Assembly (NCBI GenBank): GCA_039621445.1 | Contig: CP154956.1 | Span: 9,051,443 to 9,115,442 of the forward strand | Reading direction: 5' to 3' | Length of the DNA stretch: 64,000 nucleotides | Source: Euglena gracilis | Taxonomy: Eukaryota; Euglenida; Euglenophyceae; Euglenales | In this document: positions 1 through 12,260 of the stretch, one piece after another | Layout of the letters: each line of letters opens with the position of its first letter | How positions within the stretch are numbered: the stretch's first letter is position 1 | Program-made: the position numbers and the translations under genes | The notes under the pieces: model-generated | What the model saw: the letters and a program-made list of their open reading frames with translations, nothing else | What the model was told of the DNA's origin: nothing | Databases searched by the model: none

Positions 1-90
1 AAGGCTCACTGCAGAGGGTCTCTGGCAGCCAAAAAATTTTCTGCCGGAGATCTTAGTGGGGGTCATTCTGCGTGTTGGGTGGGGCCACGC

Positions 91-249
91 CTGCCGGTAG
101 TGCTCCTGCACGTCGTCGCACAGGGCCTCCCAGCTGTGGATGCAGACGTGCAGCCCGCCGGACTTGCCGTGGCCCACGTAGTCGATGCCGAACACCGCGC
201 AGCCGAGGGACACGTAGAATTGCGCCAGCCGCTCCATGAACATCCGGTG
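91..249 (-). CDS. Lipase copy 1, pre-nucleophile exon (uninterrupted)
   Basis: Encodes [20 protein letters not shown] then [20 protein letters not shown] and [11 protein letters not shown]. The segment DYVGHGKSGG corresponds to the family's DH.GHG.S.G. A GC donor (GCGTGG) follows Gln, as in copy 2. Unlike copy 2 this exon has no insertion at GHGK/S, so it records the empty site. The 5' border lacks an AG. Confidence 0.78.
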
Positions 250-2480
250 GCGGGGTCCGGCACACAAAAATGGGACCCAGAGAATTTGAATATTTGCGCA
301 CTTGCATGATTGACTTGTATGATGACATTAGACGTTGTGTGTGTGTGTGTGTGTGTCTGTGTACCCCCACCCCAGAGTCACAGAGGGGGTCTAAATCAGT
401 CGGTTTCCTGAGGTTTTTCGACCCTTGGTGGAAACCCATTTGCTTCTTTTTGGCAATTTTCCCAAATTTTCTGGCATACAACTGGATTAAAGGTTTATTT
501 TTTGAAGTAAGAAAAAAAGTGACGAAGCAGTTGGAATTTTTTCAAAAAACACTTCCCAGAAGAAAATTATTTGGACAGATGATTTTTTTGAAGGATGTTC
601 TTCCGTTCTTCCCAAAAAAATTCTGACATTGCTGGTGCATTTTCCCGCGCATGCATGAAATCACCGATTTCGACCACGATATCGTCCAAATTCACTGCGG
701 CAGCAATTTGGGGAATTCGCAGATCGAGATGTCCTCAACGTGTTTCATGATTCATTGTGGTTCCGTCCCGCCTCTCTCAACTACCGATCATTGTGCTGTG
801 TGAATGTGCCCACCAGCCTTCTCATGCTGAAATAAATCTGCCTTACCCCCACCCACTGTCGGGGGACCATCCTTCTCGAACTACCACCTTCCAGTGGTTG
901 ACCACAGCTTGGGGGTTTACCACTCCTCGTGTTCTTCAAAAGATCAATGGCCGCCTGGTGGGAAGGGCGAGGAACACCCCCAGAAAATATACTTGAAATA
1001 AATAAATTTGAAATTTGAAATAAAAGTGTATATGTGTATATATGTATCACACACATATATACATATATATATATACATTTATACACACATTCATATATCT
1101 ACAAATGAATCCTTGAAGTGTTCATCATTTTTCAGCCAAAAAAGGAGGCACACCAGGCTGTTTGGAATGCACACTCGACACTTGTTGATCAGCAGCCCCA
1201 GACAGCGACTCTCAAAATTCTTTCCACCTGAATATTAATGCATGTGGGGGGGCGTTTTCCAGCTGCACCCCCTCGCTCTGGGATAGCCACACCCCAGCCA
1301 ACTGGTGTGGTCGCCGTACCCGTGGCACAGGAGGATCAGCGCTCGCGGCTGTGGAGAGTGGAAAAAAGGGAGCAACGCTGTGGTAACCGCCCCACTTATG
1401 ACCCCCCCCCTCCACCAACCAAACCTTGACTTATTCCACCCCCTGGGGAAGAAAAATGAAAACTGGCGGGGACGATTTTTTCGGCCGCAAAACCTCCAAA
1501 AACTGACTTTGGGCAATTTTTATGGGATCGCCATCATCAATAATGCCATTTTTGACAAATTTTGTCAAAATTTGCCAATTTGGGGGGGTTGGGGGACAAT
1601 CGGATTTTAATCAATTGATTTTTAACCCCCCCCCACTTCCCCCCCCCCCACCTTCAGCCGACCAACCAAACCAGATCCTATAAGCCACAGGGGGTTTATT
1701 AAGTGGAGGGGGGGTTAGTTTCACGCTGATGCCGGCTTGCAACCTCTGCAACAGTAAGTTGCATCTGTGCTCGGTGTGCTTCACACGCGCCGACACAAAA
1801 CGCGACATACTGCACGTGTATGCACGCACACAAGCTCAGACAGCTGGCTGGCAGTCTGGCTGGCTGGACCTACTCTGGTCCCCCTCTACTCCGGACCATA
1901 CAGGTGCTCAATCACACCTTGCTGGCTTTGGGAAAAGAAATTCCCCCACCGACATGGAAGGCACATTGACTGAATACATTTCCGGATCTTCGGGGGTGCA
2001 AAATACTCAGGCACTTGGCCGGGGGTTTGCGGCTTTCATTTAAATACTGCTAAAATTGTTTGATACCCTTGTGTACTTTCGAAGAAGGGTGCCTGATTTC
2101 AAATACACATGCTCGCACCTTGTCGCACACCCGCTGCAAAGCACAAATTTCACCAAGTGTTTTCAACCTTTTCCACGTGTGGTGTTTGCTCTAAATACTC
2201 CATGTACACTCAGTCCAAAAGAAAAAACATCCAACCCAAGTCTCTCCTTGGCAGGCGGGCACACACACGCACACACACACACACACACAAGTGCACGTGT
2301 CTCCACAGTTTTCCCAACGGTCAATTGTGCAGCCCGCCTGCTGCCCCCCCCCAAACCCATACCTTCTCCGGCCCCTCCGGCGTCCAGCTTTGGGTGTACA
2401 GCCGTTGCTTGGTGCCAACGCCCGTGACGTACTCCTCCGCGTGCTTCGCCCCGGGAACCGCCAGCAGCAGCAGGCCCCTT
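91..2480 (-). CDS. Monoacylglycerol lipase-like hydrolase, copy 1 (5' exons only)
   Basis: This is the first part of an alpha/beta-hydrolase gene read right to left; it leaves the window at base 1. Three exons are seen: one with [16 protein letters not shown], one with [15 protein letters not shown] (the HG oxyanion-hole motif of the monoacylglycerol lipase/lysophospholipase family) and one with [14 protein letters not shown] (strand and helix before the nucleophile). Exons 1 and 2 join in phase 0 through a GT donor and a ccacag acceptor. The family hydrolyses monoacylglycerols to glycerol and fatty acid, usually at membranes or lipid droplets. The catalytic Ser, Asp and His exons would lie beyond the window. 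The exons are collinear with copy 2 at an offset of about 20.5 kb, so this is a tandem duplicate. I see no AG directly before the third exon, so this copy may be decaying or use an unusual acceptor. The family call is firm; that the copy is functional is not. Confidence 0.75.
338..360 (+). repeat. (GT)n microsatellite
   Basis: Short TG tract beyond lipase copy 1 exon 3. Confidence 0.8.
1298..1348 (-). CDS. Lipase copy 1, oxyanion-hole exon
   Basis: A 51-bp exon after a ctccacag acceptor, encoding [17 protein letters not shown]. The HGYGDH motif is the HG.G.H oxyanion region of monoacylglycerol lipases. It joins the upstream exon in phase 0. The 3' border is uncertain because no clear GT follows the Trp codon. 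Confidence 0.78.
1402..1714. mobile_element. C/G-capped element, family E, copy 1
   Basis: Starts with a C-tract and CCACCAACCAAACC, ends TTATTAAGTGGAGGGGGGG then TTAG. The interior GGGGAAGAAAAATGAAAACTG and GGGGACGATTTTTTCGGCCG recurs at 26,925-27,196. In a lipase copy 1 intron or its upstream flank. Confidence 0.6.
2262..2290 (+). repeat. (CA)n microsatellite
   Basis: Short CA tract in the copy 1 intron between the N-terminal and HGYGDH exons. Confidence 0.8.
2363..2480 (-). CDS. Lipase copy 1, N-terminal exon
   Basis: Encodes [20 protein letters not shown] followed by SWTPEGPEK, ending at a GTATGG donor in phase 0. It matches the copy 2 exon at 22,928-23,101 almost residue for residue in this stretch. 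The 5' limit is approximate. Confidence 0.75.
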
Positions 2481-2577
2481 GTGCTCCTCCTGGCCCCCCT
2501 GCTCGGCCGTTGGTGAGTGCCTCCCTGGACGAACCCCTGTGGATGAGGCCATTCCCTTCCGGATGTAAAACCCCCTC

Positions 2578-2730
2578 AGTTGCACTATGGCTTCTTGTCT
2601 GCTTATGGCCGGCGCTAACTTCGCTTCTGGCCCAGCTTGCTGTGTGGTGAGTGGCCAGGGACCCCTTACACCAGTGCTCTTGTGTTGCTCCGCCTGGCCG
2701 GGTGAGGAACTCTGGTGCAATTCCAGCACT
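2578..2730 (+). repeat. Dispersed repeat (TTGCACTRAGGCTTCTTG family)
   Basis: Full-length copy: TTGCACTATGGCTTCTTGTC, ATGGCCGGCGCTAACTTCGC, then GTGAGTGGCCAGGGACC and CTGGCCGGGTGAGGAACTCT. No 5S head. Confidence 0.75.
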
Positions 2731-2767
2731 GTAGGGTCATACACTCACCTTGTGTGGTTGGTGTAAA

Positions 2768-2965
2768 CCCCCCCAATAGAAGCACACGTGCGCTTACAGC
2801 GGACCGCCGTCTCCGGCGGTGGGAGTGCACTTCTATTTAGACCCTAGCCGCGCTATTTTTGTTGATTTACTTTAGAAATCGCATCAAAATGGGGGGGGGG
2901 GGGCGCTTGCAGAGGTGGGGTGCGCTGTTGTATTGTGCTTGTGGCGGCCTCTATCAGGGAGGGGG
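2768..2965. mobile_element. C/G-capped element, family H, copy 1
   Basis: About 198 bp starting CCCCCCCAATAGAAGC and ending CTATCAGGGAGGGGG then TTAG. Shares the GTTGATTT-CTT-AGAAAT core and the AAAATGGGGG G-tract with 20,678-20,870. Confidence 0.6.
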
Positions 2966-3720
2966 TTAGAACCTCAACAAAAAAAACCAGACCCCTTCCC
3001 AGGGTCCAAGTAGGGAGGGGGGTGCTGTTTTCTCAGAATGACCGAGGTCGGAAGATTTTTCTGTTTTGTGAACAGCTCCTGGCAACTCTCAGGCGTGACA
3101 ATTGCCCGGGGGATTAATGTGAAAAATTGAAGTAGAAAAAACTGAACAGCTTAAATCTTTAAAGCGCAACGCGGTATGAAAAACCACACGCCACCCGGCG
3201 AGCGACGCAGTATTTGCGGAGCAGAAACCCCAATGTGGGGGGCAACTGAGGTAAGTTCGGATGGGGAGGCCAAATACTGCGGTTGTACACTTGACTCTTT
3301 GGTCGACCGCTGGCAAGGTGACACTGGCTTGGGCTTGTTCTTGCAAAATGTTTATTGCGCGAACCCCCTCCCAAATATAAGCCAGCGGTTGCTCATATTT
3401 GGGTTCCGAAAGTCGGCCGCAGGGGTAAATTATGGTGGGAACGTCGCTTTTTTGCCATTCCAATGCTTTTTAATGCCGGGTGACAGCTTCAGGGCTGCAT
3501 AGGATTGGAAAAAGAAAGCCGAACATTATCCAAATGTATAATCCAAAGGCTGAAGCTGGGCCCCTGAAATTCGTCGCCAGAATCCAAACACGTATTTTTG
3601 AACAATGTCATTTTGGATAGGCGAGTCACCAAAAATCAAGGTTTCCACATTTGACTCAAACCCCCTCCGTTGAAGCGCCATCACCCACAGGCCCTGCGGT
3701 GTGAAGTCGCTCCCCGGAGG

Positions 3721-3795
3721 CCTGGCCACAGGGCACGTCTTGCCCGCCCGGCCGTCGCGGTGAGGGAAGGGGCCCATCTGTGCGGGCGTGGGTGG
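3721..3795 (-). CDS. Unidentified conserved exon-like block upstream of lipase copy 1
   Basis: The minus strand reads MGPFPHRDGRAGKTCPVA. A related block, MGLFAYYGRVGKSCPVAG, lies at the matching place upstream of lipase copy 2 (24,142-24,217). Conservation in the same frame suggests coding. It may be the lipase's own first coding exon (both begin with Met-Gly) or the end of a neighbouring gene carried in the same duplication. Family not recognised. Confidence 0.4.
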
Positions 3796-3799
3796 CCCG

Positions 3800-6700
3800 G
3801 GGGGCTGAAGGCGGGCGGAGGAAGCATACGGCAGGACCCCCGACCAGGGATGTGTGGGAAGCCTCGAGGGGGGGGGGGGGTGTTTCCAACCTCGAAACTG
3901 ACATGGGACGGAAAAATTTCGGGTTTTGTGGACGGACAAAGGGCCGGAATCCGGGCCAAAATTGTTGTTGTTATTGTTGAGCAATTTCTGATTTTTCTTT
4001 GAAAAAATATCCAAAAAAAATCATTTTTCAAATTTTGAACATTTATGTGGAAAACACCAAAACATAAAAATGTGCATATATGTCCAAAGGTGAGGGAAAA
4101 AGACGTTCTTTGTTCATTTTCTGGCGCACAGCGCTGAAAGATAATTTTTTTGCTATTTTTTCGAACCTGCCAAGGAGGGTGGGGGTCCAGACACCCCCTC
4201 CAAAAAGTCCAGGGGGTGGTCACCACCTGGGGGGGGGGGGGTCAGGACCCCCCACCACCTGCCTCAATACCAACAGGTTTCCCATGTATCCCCCTTTTGC
4301 CTGCGCCTGCTCTCAGGGGGGACGGGGATGGTATTATTTTTTCGGTAGAAGTCGGACCCCAAGGGGTGGTATTAGTTGGGGGAGGGTTTATTTTCGGGGA
4401 GGTGCCCCGAAATTCCCCGAAAGTGGTTCTCCTCCCAGGGGTGGGTGGGTGGGTGGGTGCCACTCCCACCCACCCAGTCCTAAGAACGCCTGTGATTGGG
4501 CTGGATACTGGCTCTGTCACTGTCTCCCTGAGCCCCCAATTTCGGGCCACTGACCTCGATTTTCAAAATCTTCAAAATTTTCAAAATTTCAAAATTTTCA
4601 AAATCAAAATTCACGGCAATAAATGACCCAAGATGGGCTTTTGTTGGCCATTCAGCCTCCAAAAATGCCAATTTTTGCACAAAAAAGGTGCCAAAAAATT
4701 GCAAAAAAAAAGAGCGGTATTGGGTGTTATTTCGGGTCATATGGATTTTCGAAAAGATTTTCAAAATTTTGAAAAAAAAATAAATAAAATACCCCCAAAT
4801 ACCCCCCCCCAGGCTGGGACTGGGCGAAAAAAAAACTCCAAATAATAGGGGGTTCACCTCCCCTCGACCCACTCGCTGACCCCCACCTCAGGGGGGGGGG
4901 GGGGGCAGGAAGGTCCAATCCACCTGGCCTCAAGGAATACTTCTGCCAAACCACCCCCCAAAGACACTGCCAAGTGACAGGTCGGCCAGTAGTGGGGACT
5001 CTGATAGTTTCCCGAGCGAAACTTGGTGCTTGAGCATGCAGTTTCCCAGGGGGGATTTAGAGCACCTCCCCCCCCCCCCCAGGCGCTTGGCCCGTCAGGG
5101 GACAGGGGTTTCTTTTGGCCAAGCTTTTTGCACGATTGCTGAGTCGGGCGAACTCTTTTGCGTCGTTTTCCCTGGGATCACAATATGAAACGTGATTGGC
5201 TTTGATGGGTGAGGTTTGCCCAGCGTTGGGGGCTCAACACCGGCTCTGAAACTCTGGGTCTCTGGGCTGCCCCCCCCGTGTGCTTGGCCCCCCTCCTCCT
5301 TTCATGTAAACTTGGCCCCCACTCAGAAAGAATGTTTTGAACCTTTAAATCCTCAGTTGGAGAAAAGGGGGGTTGGTCCAAGAGCCTCCAAATGAGAAAT
5401 TCCTCTTGGACTGGACCCCCCAGAGTCCTTAAAGACAACAAAGTTGCGCTCCAAACAGGGGATGACCATTGGACAAAGGGGTTCCAAAGAACACAAAATT
5501 GCACTTTACGGTGAAAAAAGTTGCGAAAAAAATTGCAGTGTTCGTTGGACCAGGGTGTTCGTTGGGCACAAGGGTGCTTTGCGGCGACACCTGCCCCCCC
5601 CCCCATATCCAGCCTAGCCTGTTTGGCACCTTCTTGTTCACCTGAGTGCTCGTTGAATACGTGGATCAGGCTCCAATAGCTATTTTCTGGAGGTTTCCAG
5701 GTTTGCATGGTCTCTTCTTTGTGTGTTGAAGGCTGCGAGGCTGCAAGATAATAATTCAGGCACAAAATGGCGCCTGAATGGAGGTGGTTAATTCAAGCAT
5801 TTTCGAAGTCAAAATTTGGCTCAAAAAAGCTCCGCTTCCTTTTCACCGCATCAGAATCTTCTGTGTCGACTGAACGGAAGTTTGGAGGTGCGTGACCTGA
5901 ACTGGGAATTGATAATTTGAATGTGTTGCTGAAGTGATATGCATGAGGTTCCCGGAGGTGTATTACCTGCAGGGAGCTTTGGACACGGGGGGGGGGGGGG
6001 TTGTGTGCAAGATGCGCTAAACATCGATCACATCAAGGCAAACTCTCTGCCCAAAAATGGGACATATTCCAGGCGAACTTTGTATTTCCCATTTTGCCTG
6101 AAAGCCCAACAAACGAGACTTGTCCGCTTTTGATCAATGTCCCATCAATGCGTTATGAGCCGACACAAAGCGAACTTTCAGGGGCTTTAGGAACTTCGTC
6201 GGCTAAAATTGCAGGTCAGTCACAGTCAGGTCAGTCACAAGACGGCAGAGCAGGCACCGTGGATGCAGGAAGAGTGGTATGAGGTGCATCTCCAACGGGT
6301 ATATCACCTCCAAAGGCAATTCCGGGTTGCACACCCTTCAACTGATCGCAATGAAACTTCAAAAAAAATAAGCACAAACTAAGGCGACGCATCTCGCACT
6401 TTTGTTTAGCTTTTTCTTTGTCGATGTGGGCATTTGCGCAAAGCGACATTTTTTTGTAAAAATGACAGCACCTGACCCCCAAGAACCCAAAAATGGAAGC
6501 AGGATGTGATGTGGTGCCCCAGGGCGTGGAGGTGGAAGCAGGGATTTTGACTGTCAGGGTGCCTAAAAGCAGGTGTCACCGCAGCATACAGGGTACACAA
6601 CACCCAGGATATTTGTTTAAAACCATCCAAGGCTTGCCTCATCCACATGGGATGTTGGTGGAACAATTTGGTGAGGTGTGTCTAATCCTGAAGCGATACC

Positions 6701-7790
6701 TTGAACCTTGCTTTGTGAAAAATGGGAAGGTGGTGTGTGCATTTGTGCAAATGGTCGGTGTGCAGATTTGTGCATGCCGGCCATGTGTGTAGATGGATAA
6801 ACGGGCTGCATGTGTAAGATGAAAATGGCGTGTCGCAAAATTGTACAAGTGTTTGGTTTGCGTAAATGTGCAAATGGTCAGTTTGCGAACCTGCGCACAC
6901 CAACCACTTGCGCGACTTAACACACATATCATTCAGAGGGTACGGAATTGTGCAGTTTTAAAGATCCTTAAGTGCAAGATATTTTGCAGAATTTTGTAGA
7001 TTTTGAAGAATAAAACATAGCTAAAGGATCAGTATCCAGGCCGAATCCAGACATCAGCGATTGAGCCTGTGAAAAACCATTTTTGACGCCTGAAACAGCA
7101 AAATAAACAACACTTCCTGGGTTGATCCTGAAAAGCTGAGTTTAAAGGTGCCAGTCACCCCCAGTATTTTTGGTCAAAAAATGAGGCGTGGTACATTGGC
7201 TGAAAATGGACGTGTTGGCAGATTTTCTTTGTTTTTGTGTGGTCGGCATGGCACGAAAACCCCAGTGGTGAGCTGAATGAGAAACTGACAAAAATACATC
7301 AAAACCCCAGTTCCTGCACCCCTCCATTTCCTGTGTGAAATCTGCGCCAGGTGGTGTTCTTCATATGCAATGGACTGTTGGAGAACTCTGCCACTGGTGG
7401 TTGATGAGGGGGATACAGAACACAGGAGGACTACCAACAGTTACCCGTTGAGTTCGGTGGCAAATGTACACACCCACCATTTGCGCAATTGTGCACACCG
7501 ACATAATTTTTGCTGCTGTGTGGGTGTCACGGTCAGTGGGGCACTGATAGACAACTTGCGCACACCAATTACTTTAAAACCAACCAAGAGCCTCCTATGC
7601 AGTATGTTTGGGGCTGAAAAATGAATGCAAGGGGAGGTGACAGGTTCACCTCGTTGCTTGCTTTCTGAAGTTTTGCGGCACGATGTGGAGGCGTTTGAAG
7701 TTGGTTCCAAAAGGAGCGGAATTCCACACGGCATCCCTTTGTTTTCCTGTGGTGCTGGACCACCTCTTTTGAATACTGCTGGCTTTTGGG
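3800..7790. other. Intergenic, repeat-rich, no gene seen
   Basis: Between lipase copy 1 and the MITE at 7,801. It contains G-tracts (3,868; 4,225; 4,892; 5,988), A-rich and CAAAATTTT-rich stretches (4,560-4,800), and a region with many TTTGCGCA/GTGCACAC-like words (6,400-7,560). No frame resembles a known protein and no RNA gene was found. Confidence 0.6.
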
Positions 7791-7800
7791 TGGTTGGTGT

Positions 7801-8037
7801 CAGGCTTCTGCTTAAGGGCTTGCAGTACCCCCTGTGTGCACTGTGGCTGTTTTTTGGTGCCTTTTATCCCTTCTTCTGGCCTGGCGCTGTTGTTCGCCTC
7901 TGGCCCTTTTGTCTGTGTGCATGGAGGTGGCCGGTACCCCCCCGGGGGGGGGGGCTGGACTGCAGCTAGTCCAAATTTGGCTAGCCGATTGGCTAGCCAG
8001 TACCCCCCCCCCCCCGGGGTCCTTAAGCAAAAGCCTG
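7801..8037. mobile_element. 237-bp hAT-like MITE
   Basis: Terminal inverted repeats CAGGCTTCTGCTTAAGG and CAGGCTTTTGCTTAAGG, with a perfect 8-bp target duplication GTTGGTGT at 7,793-7,800 and 8,038-8,045. The interior has C and G tracts and a palindromic GGCTAGCCGATTGGCTAGCC. No coding capacity. Same family as 20,030-20,473. Confidence 0.85.
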
Positions 8038-8045
8038 GTTGGTGT

Positions 8046-11000
8046 GCATAATTGCGCAAATCAACTATTCTCATGGCTGATTTGCGCAGTTGCACACATG
8101 ACCAAAGTATTTATTTTGAAGCTTTAACAACGGGGACTTCTGAGACAAGAGAAAAGTGGAAACGGGAGGAGAGCAGTGTGTGGAGGTGTTGTGCTAAAAG
8201 TGGTGGTGTTGTAAGGTATGTGTGAGAAGGTCAAATAAAGCGTGCCAGTGTATTGCATTGCATGCCCCACGAACACCAAGATTTTCCAGAGGGGCCAAAA
8301 ATGACAATTCGCTCGGATCCATCGCCTCCAAGCTCCCCCTTGCTCAAAGTTCTTGTAACGCCGGCCCCAAAATCAAAGTTTTTGACATTTGCAAAAATGC
8401 GCACACCAACCCAAAAAAAAAGCTAAGACAAGAGTGTGAGATGCTTCGCCCAAACAAATGAGGTTGGCTTCGAAACCATAAAGCCTCCAAATTTGAGCAG
8501 AGCAGTCATGGATATTGTCCGAAAAACCCAAAACCGATCACCATTTCTCGCGCTTCAGGCCATACCAGTGCAGATGACAAGCAGCGGCAGGCATTGCTGT
8601 CGGGCAACCTTTTGCAAACCCCAACAGGCCGGAGGGCAGGCAACTGGGGGGGGGGGGGGCGCTGACGGGGGGGGGGGGGGACGAGCCACCTGGCAGGGGG
8701 TAGCCAGTTGGCCCCAACAGCCCGAGGGGCACTGAGCCAGGGGTGGGGTGGGCACTGAGCCAGGGTTGATATCAAGGGTTCTCTTGTCCATGACGGCAAT
8801 GCGCACCTTGTGCCCTCCCCAGACACCTGCTCCCTCTCATTTGAGCATGGTGCCCAAAACTCCCATCCGTGGCAATTTGGGAGATCGCAAATCCACACCG
8901 CAGAAAAAAAACGAGTCTGGATTTAACACATGCAATGTCAAACTCGCTTCTTGTCTCCCCCCCCTTGCCACCTGCCTCAATGCCAAAGGGCTTCCCACAA
9001 ATCCCTGCTCTGCTTGCATAAACCTCGTCACTCACCATCACAGTCCAAAGTCCAGCAGGAGCTTTGGGGCTCGGGGGTTGAGTTGGCGCACCCAAAATAA
9101 TATTGCCCCCGTTTGGGATGATAATACCCTGCCAACCGACGTCGGCCACCTAAATAATACTCCTCTCCCAATTTCCTCGCCGAATGCCATAGGAAAAATG
9201 CGCATTACTGGGAATTGGAACCATGTTCTGGTGCGTTTTCAATTTTACATGATTCCTTCCACATTTCGATTGAAATGGACATGAAATTAACTATTGCTCG
9301 TTTTGAGGCGAAATTGACACCCACGATGGATTCAAAGCACAACAAAGATACAATGCATTTCAGGGTCAAAAAAAATGACTCAAATAATAATTTTGCCAAA
9401 AAAACATTTTCTTCTTCTTCGTTTCACCAACCCCGGGAGGTGCCTTGTGCTCTGGGGTGCCCACCCATAGGAGACCACCCCCCACAGGGGTCGATCTTGG
9501 GTCCCGATGCCTGCTGACCAAGCCACTTTCCCTGGAAATGGCAATTTTTTGAGACACCGTCGCCTTCAAAACACCCCCCCCCCCCCCCGGGTCCAAGGAA
9601 AGTGCCCTACCCCCCCCCCCCCCGCCCATACTCACCCCCCTAGGGGGAAAGTGGTGCCAACTTTTTTAAAAAAGACACTTGCCCCTGGGGAGGACGTCAG
9701 CTAACCAAAAAAATATTCTCAGGGGAAATATTATGTGGGGGGCACTCACTCACAGAAATGGAGACAGGCTCCGTACATGTGCAGAATATTAATGTTCAGT
9801 CAGGAGGCTGGATGCTGCATGAAAGTTGTATGCCCTTTCGCACCTCCCCCAACCCAAAGGCCAACCGGGATGGCAGGATGGCGTAGGGGGAAAAAGGCAG
9901 CCAGGTTGGGGAGACCTCAGGCGTGGTTCCAGCCTCAGGAGCACGCCCCTTCTGTAGCGGTGTCAGGCAGGAATCCGGAAGTCAACATAGCAAGCCAGTT
10001 TCCGGCCCGGTTCTTATTTCCTCCTGCAAAAGCCCTGGCCACGCAGGAAAGAGTTGCTGGCTGGACCTCCCCTGGGGTGGGTCCGGGGGTGAGTGGTGGG
10101 GTGGGGGGGGGGGGGGTGACCCCCACCCACCACAGCATTTTCACAGGCTTTTTGTTTAACAAATCCACTCGGCGCCTAATGCGCCGGGAAAATTTTTTGG
10201 GGTCGAAAATTGGTGCTCCTGGAAATACGGGAGGAGGTGGGGGTGGTCGACCCCACCCACCCACCCACCACCCTGGCTGTTTGGCCGATTCCCGTTCCCC
10301 TGCTGGGGAAGCTACCCCCCCCCCTTATTGTCCCCCCCCCCTTATTGTCCCTGGGCCCCGGCCGACGGGGTTTTTTGGCCCGGCCAATGAAATTCCTTTG
10401 GTACGGTCTTATTGTCCCCCCCCCAATTGTCCGATTGGGCCTCCCGGGGGCAGGTCGATGGGACAATAAGGGGAGGGGGGTACCCCCCTGGCAACTCAGT
10501 GAGTAAAAGCCTGGCTTTCAGACTTGTTTGGGAGGCCTTGTAATGGACTTTCCAATCACAGGCCCAAGGTGACAGCTTCCCAGGGAGGGGGTTGGGTCGG
10601 AAAGGGCAGGGGGGATGTGCAGAATCGGCACCTAAAAATGTGCTGCAGAAATATTCATGGGACGTGCAAAATATGTACCATAAATATGCAAAAAGTATGT
10701 GATTTTTTCCCCTCTGCATGGCATTGTTGGTCAGGGACCTGCGAAAGCTGGTTTGGAACCATTTTGAGCCATTTCCAGCCGTTTTGGACCGCTTTTTGTC
10801 CCCCTTTTTTGCAACTTACACAGAGAAGGTTCCAGTCCAGAAAGGGCAAGACAGGTCTCACAATCGCTGGCGGCAAAGCCCAACAGGCACCCTCCCCTCT
10901 CCCTCCCCTAAAAATACACATTCCACAGCACGCACACGACTCCACAATCAATACCACTGGGGGAAGGGATGGGAGGGGCACGCCATCGGGAGAGAAGAGG

Positions 11001-11100
11001 AAGGAGCAGGTCAGGGGAGGTCGAAAAAACACTGCTGCTCCAAAACCGTTCCGGAAAAGTACCGTTGACAATAGGGGGGTCAACAACATGGTGTGTCTTC
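8046..11100. other. Intergenic, no gene seen
   Basis: G-tracts near 8,647, 9,575 and 10,106, ACCCACCA-rich element fragments (10,080-10,300) and repeated CTTATTGTCCCCCCCC units (10,320-10,430). Long frames (up to 297 codons) are low-complexity and unlike known families. Confidence 0.55.
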
Positions 11101-11104
11101 GACA

Positions 11105-11937
11105 GGGGGAAGGTAACCCCCCAAACATAAAGCCCCCCAGGAAGTTTGGTTTTGCAGCCCAAATGCAAATCCTCCCCCCAGCAGTTTTATCCCCCCCCGG
11201 GGGGAGTCCCGCAGGCCGGCTGGAAAAAGGTCCTGGCTGGAACCCCCAGGGGGTGAGGAGTCTGGTGGGGGGGGGGGGTCTGGGAACTGGACCCAGCACT
11301 TACCCCCCCCAAAAAATACCCCAAAAAAGCCCAACCAGTTGGGTTGGCATTTTTCAGCAAAATTTGGAGGTGAAAACCCAAAACCAACTCAAAAATGCCA
11401 TTTTTGGCAACTTTTGACTCCCATTTTCAAAAAAAAATTGTCACTTTGCGCGAAAAAAAAAATTTCTGCCCAAACTTTACTTCAGTGGACCTCCCCACGG
11501 GGGGTCCGTTGCCTGGCTGGGAGCTGCTGGCTGGAAAAAGGTGCCAGCTGACAACTCTTGAGGGGACCCCCTCCGGGGGGTGGGATCCCCTCTGGCTCAA
11601 GAAAACCCTTGCCCCCCCCCCTCTCCTGATATGGAGCCAGATGATGGTGCTATTCAGGAAAGAGCAGGAAAATATTTTTGGGTGGATACAACATTTTTTA
11701 ACCAGAAATGCTCCATGTTTGATAAAGGTGCAAATTTTGGGGGAAGTAGCACAACGAAAACTTGGCATAAAATTGGTCGTTGACTGCATGAAAGCCGCCA
11801 ACGCCTTTATAGCCCAACTAGAAAAGCTTGGTTTTCCCCCAAATATAAAGCCCCCTCCAAATAAAGCCCCGAGGGTCTTAAGAAATCCGCCAAAATACAA
11901 AGCTGGGGGACTCAATATTGGGGGGGGGGATCGAGAG
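11105..11937. repeat. Family B element fragments with a nested GGCTGG-rich repeat
   Basis: Holds CCCCCCAAACATAAAGCCCC at the left, ACAAAGCTGGGGGACTCAAT at the right, and the family B interior at 11,620-11,830. Nested in it (about 11,210-11,560) is a repeat with GTTGGGTTGGCATTTTTCAG also seen at 28,310, 50,360 and 59,860. Open frames here do not resemble known proteins. Confidence 0.5.
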
Positions 11938-12179
11938 GGCAGTTTCCTGTCTCAGCCAATTGGCGATAGTTTGTGGGACATTCCCGAATGCCCGGGGGGG
12001 GGGGGGGAGGACATCAGAATTTTGCAGTCTTCTGTCTTACGGCCGGGTCTGAATCCCAAGCGACCCACACCAATTAAGAAGTGTCCAATTGGAAGGGAAG
12101 TCCTTCAGATGGGGGGGGGGGGGCAGGCGATCCCCAAAGGACTGCCCTGGGCTAAGGTAGTGGGCTGGTGAGGCAGGTC

Positions 12180-12260
12180 TTAAATGCGGGAGAGAAGCCA
12201 CTCCTTCACGTCCTCCCGCACCTTGCTGTACGTTGGCTCTGGCTCGAAGAACGGGCGCAG
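12180..12260 (-). CDS. Lipase copy 2, terminal exon with stop
   Basis: Encodes [20 protein letters not shown] then WLLSRI and TAA. EPE......V..DI..WL is the usual C-terminus of this lipase family. The acceptor is not clear; a CCCTG direct repeat with the upstream exon end is visible. Confidence 0.75.
   Translation of the reverse strand: MRPFFEPEPTYSKVREDVKEWLLSRI

Noticed and set aside
9735-10469. 244-codon plus-strand open frame
   Set aside because: Gly/Pro-rich translation of G- and C-tracts and ACCCACC repeats.
10524-11417. 297-codon plus-strand open frame
   Set aside because: Low-complexity, spans element borders and C/G tracts, no recognisable domain; the opposite strand is equally open.
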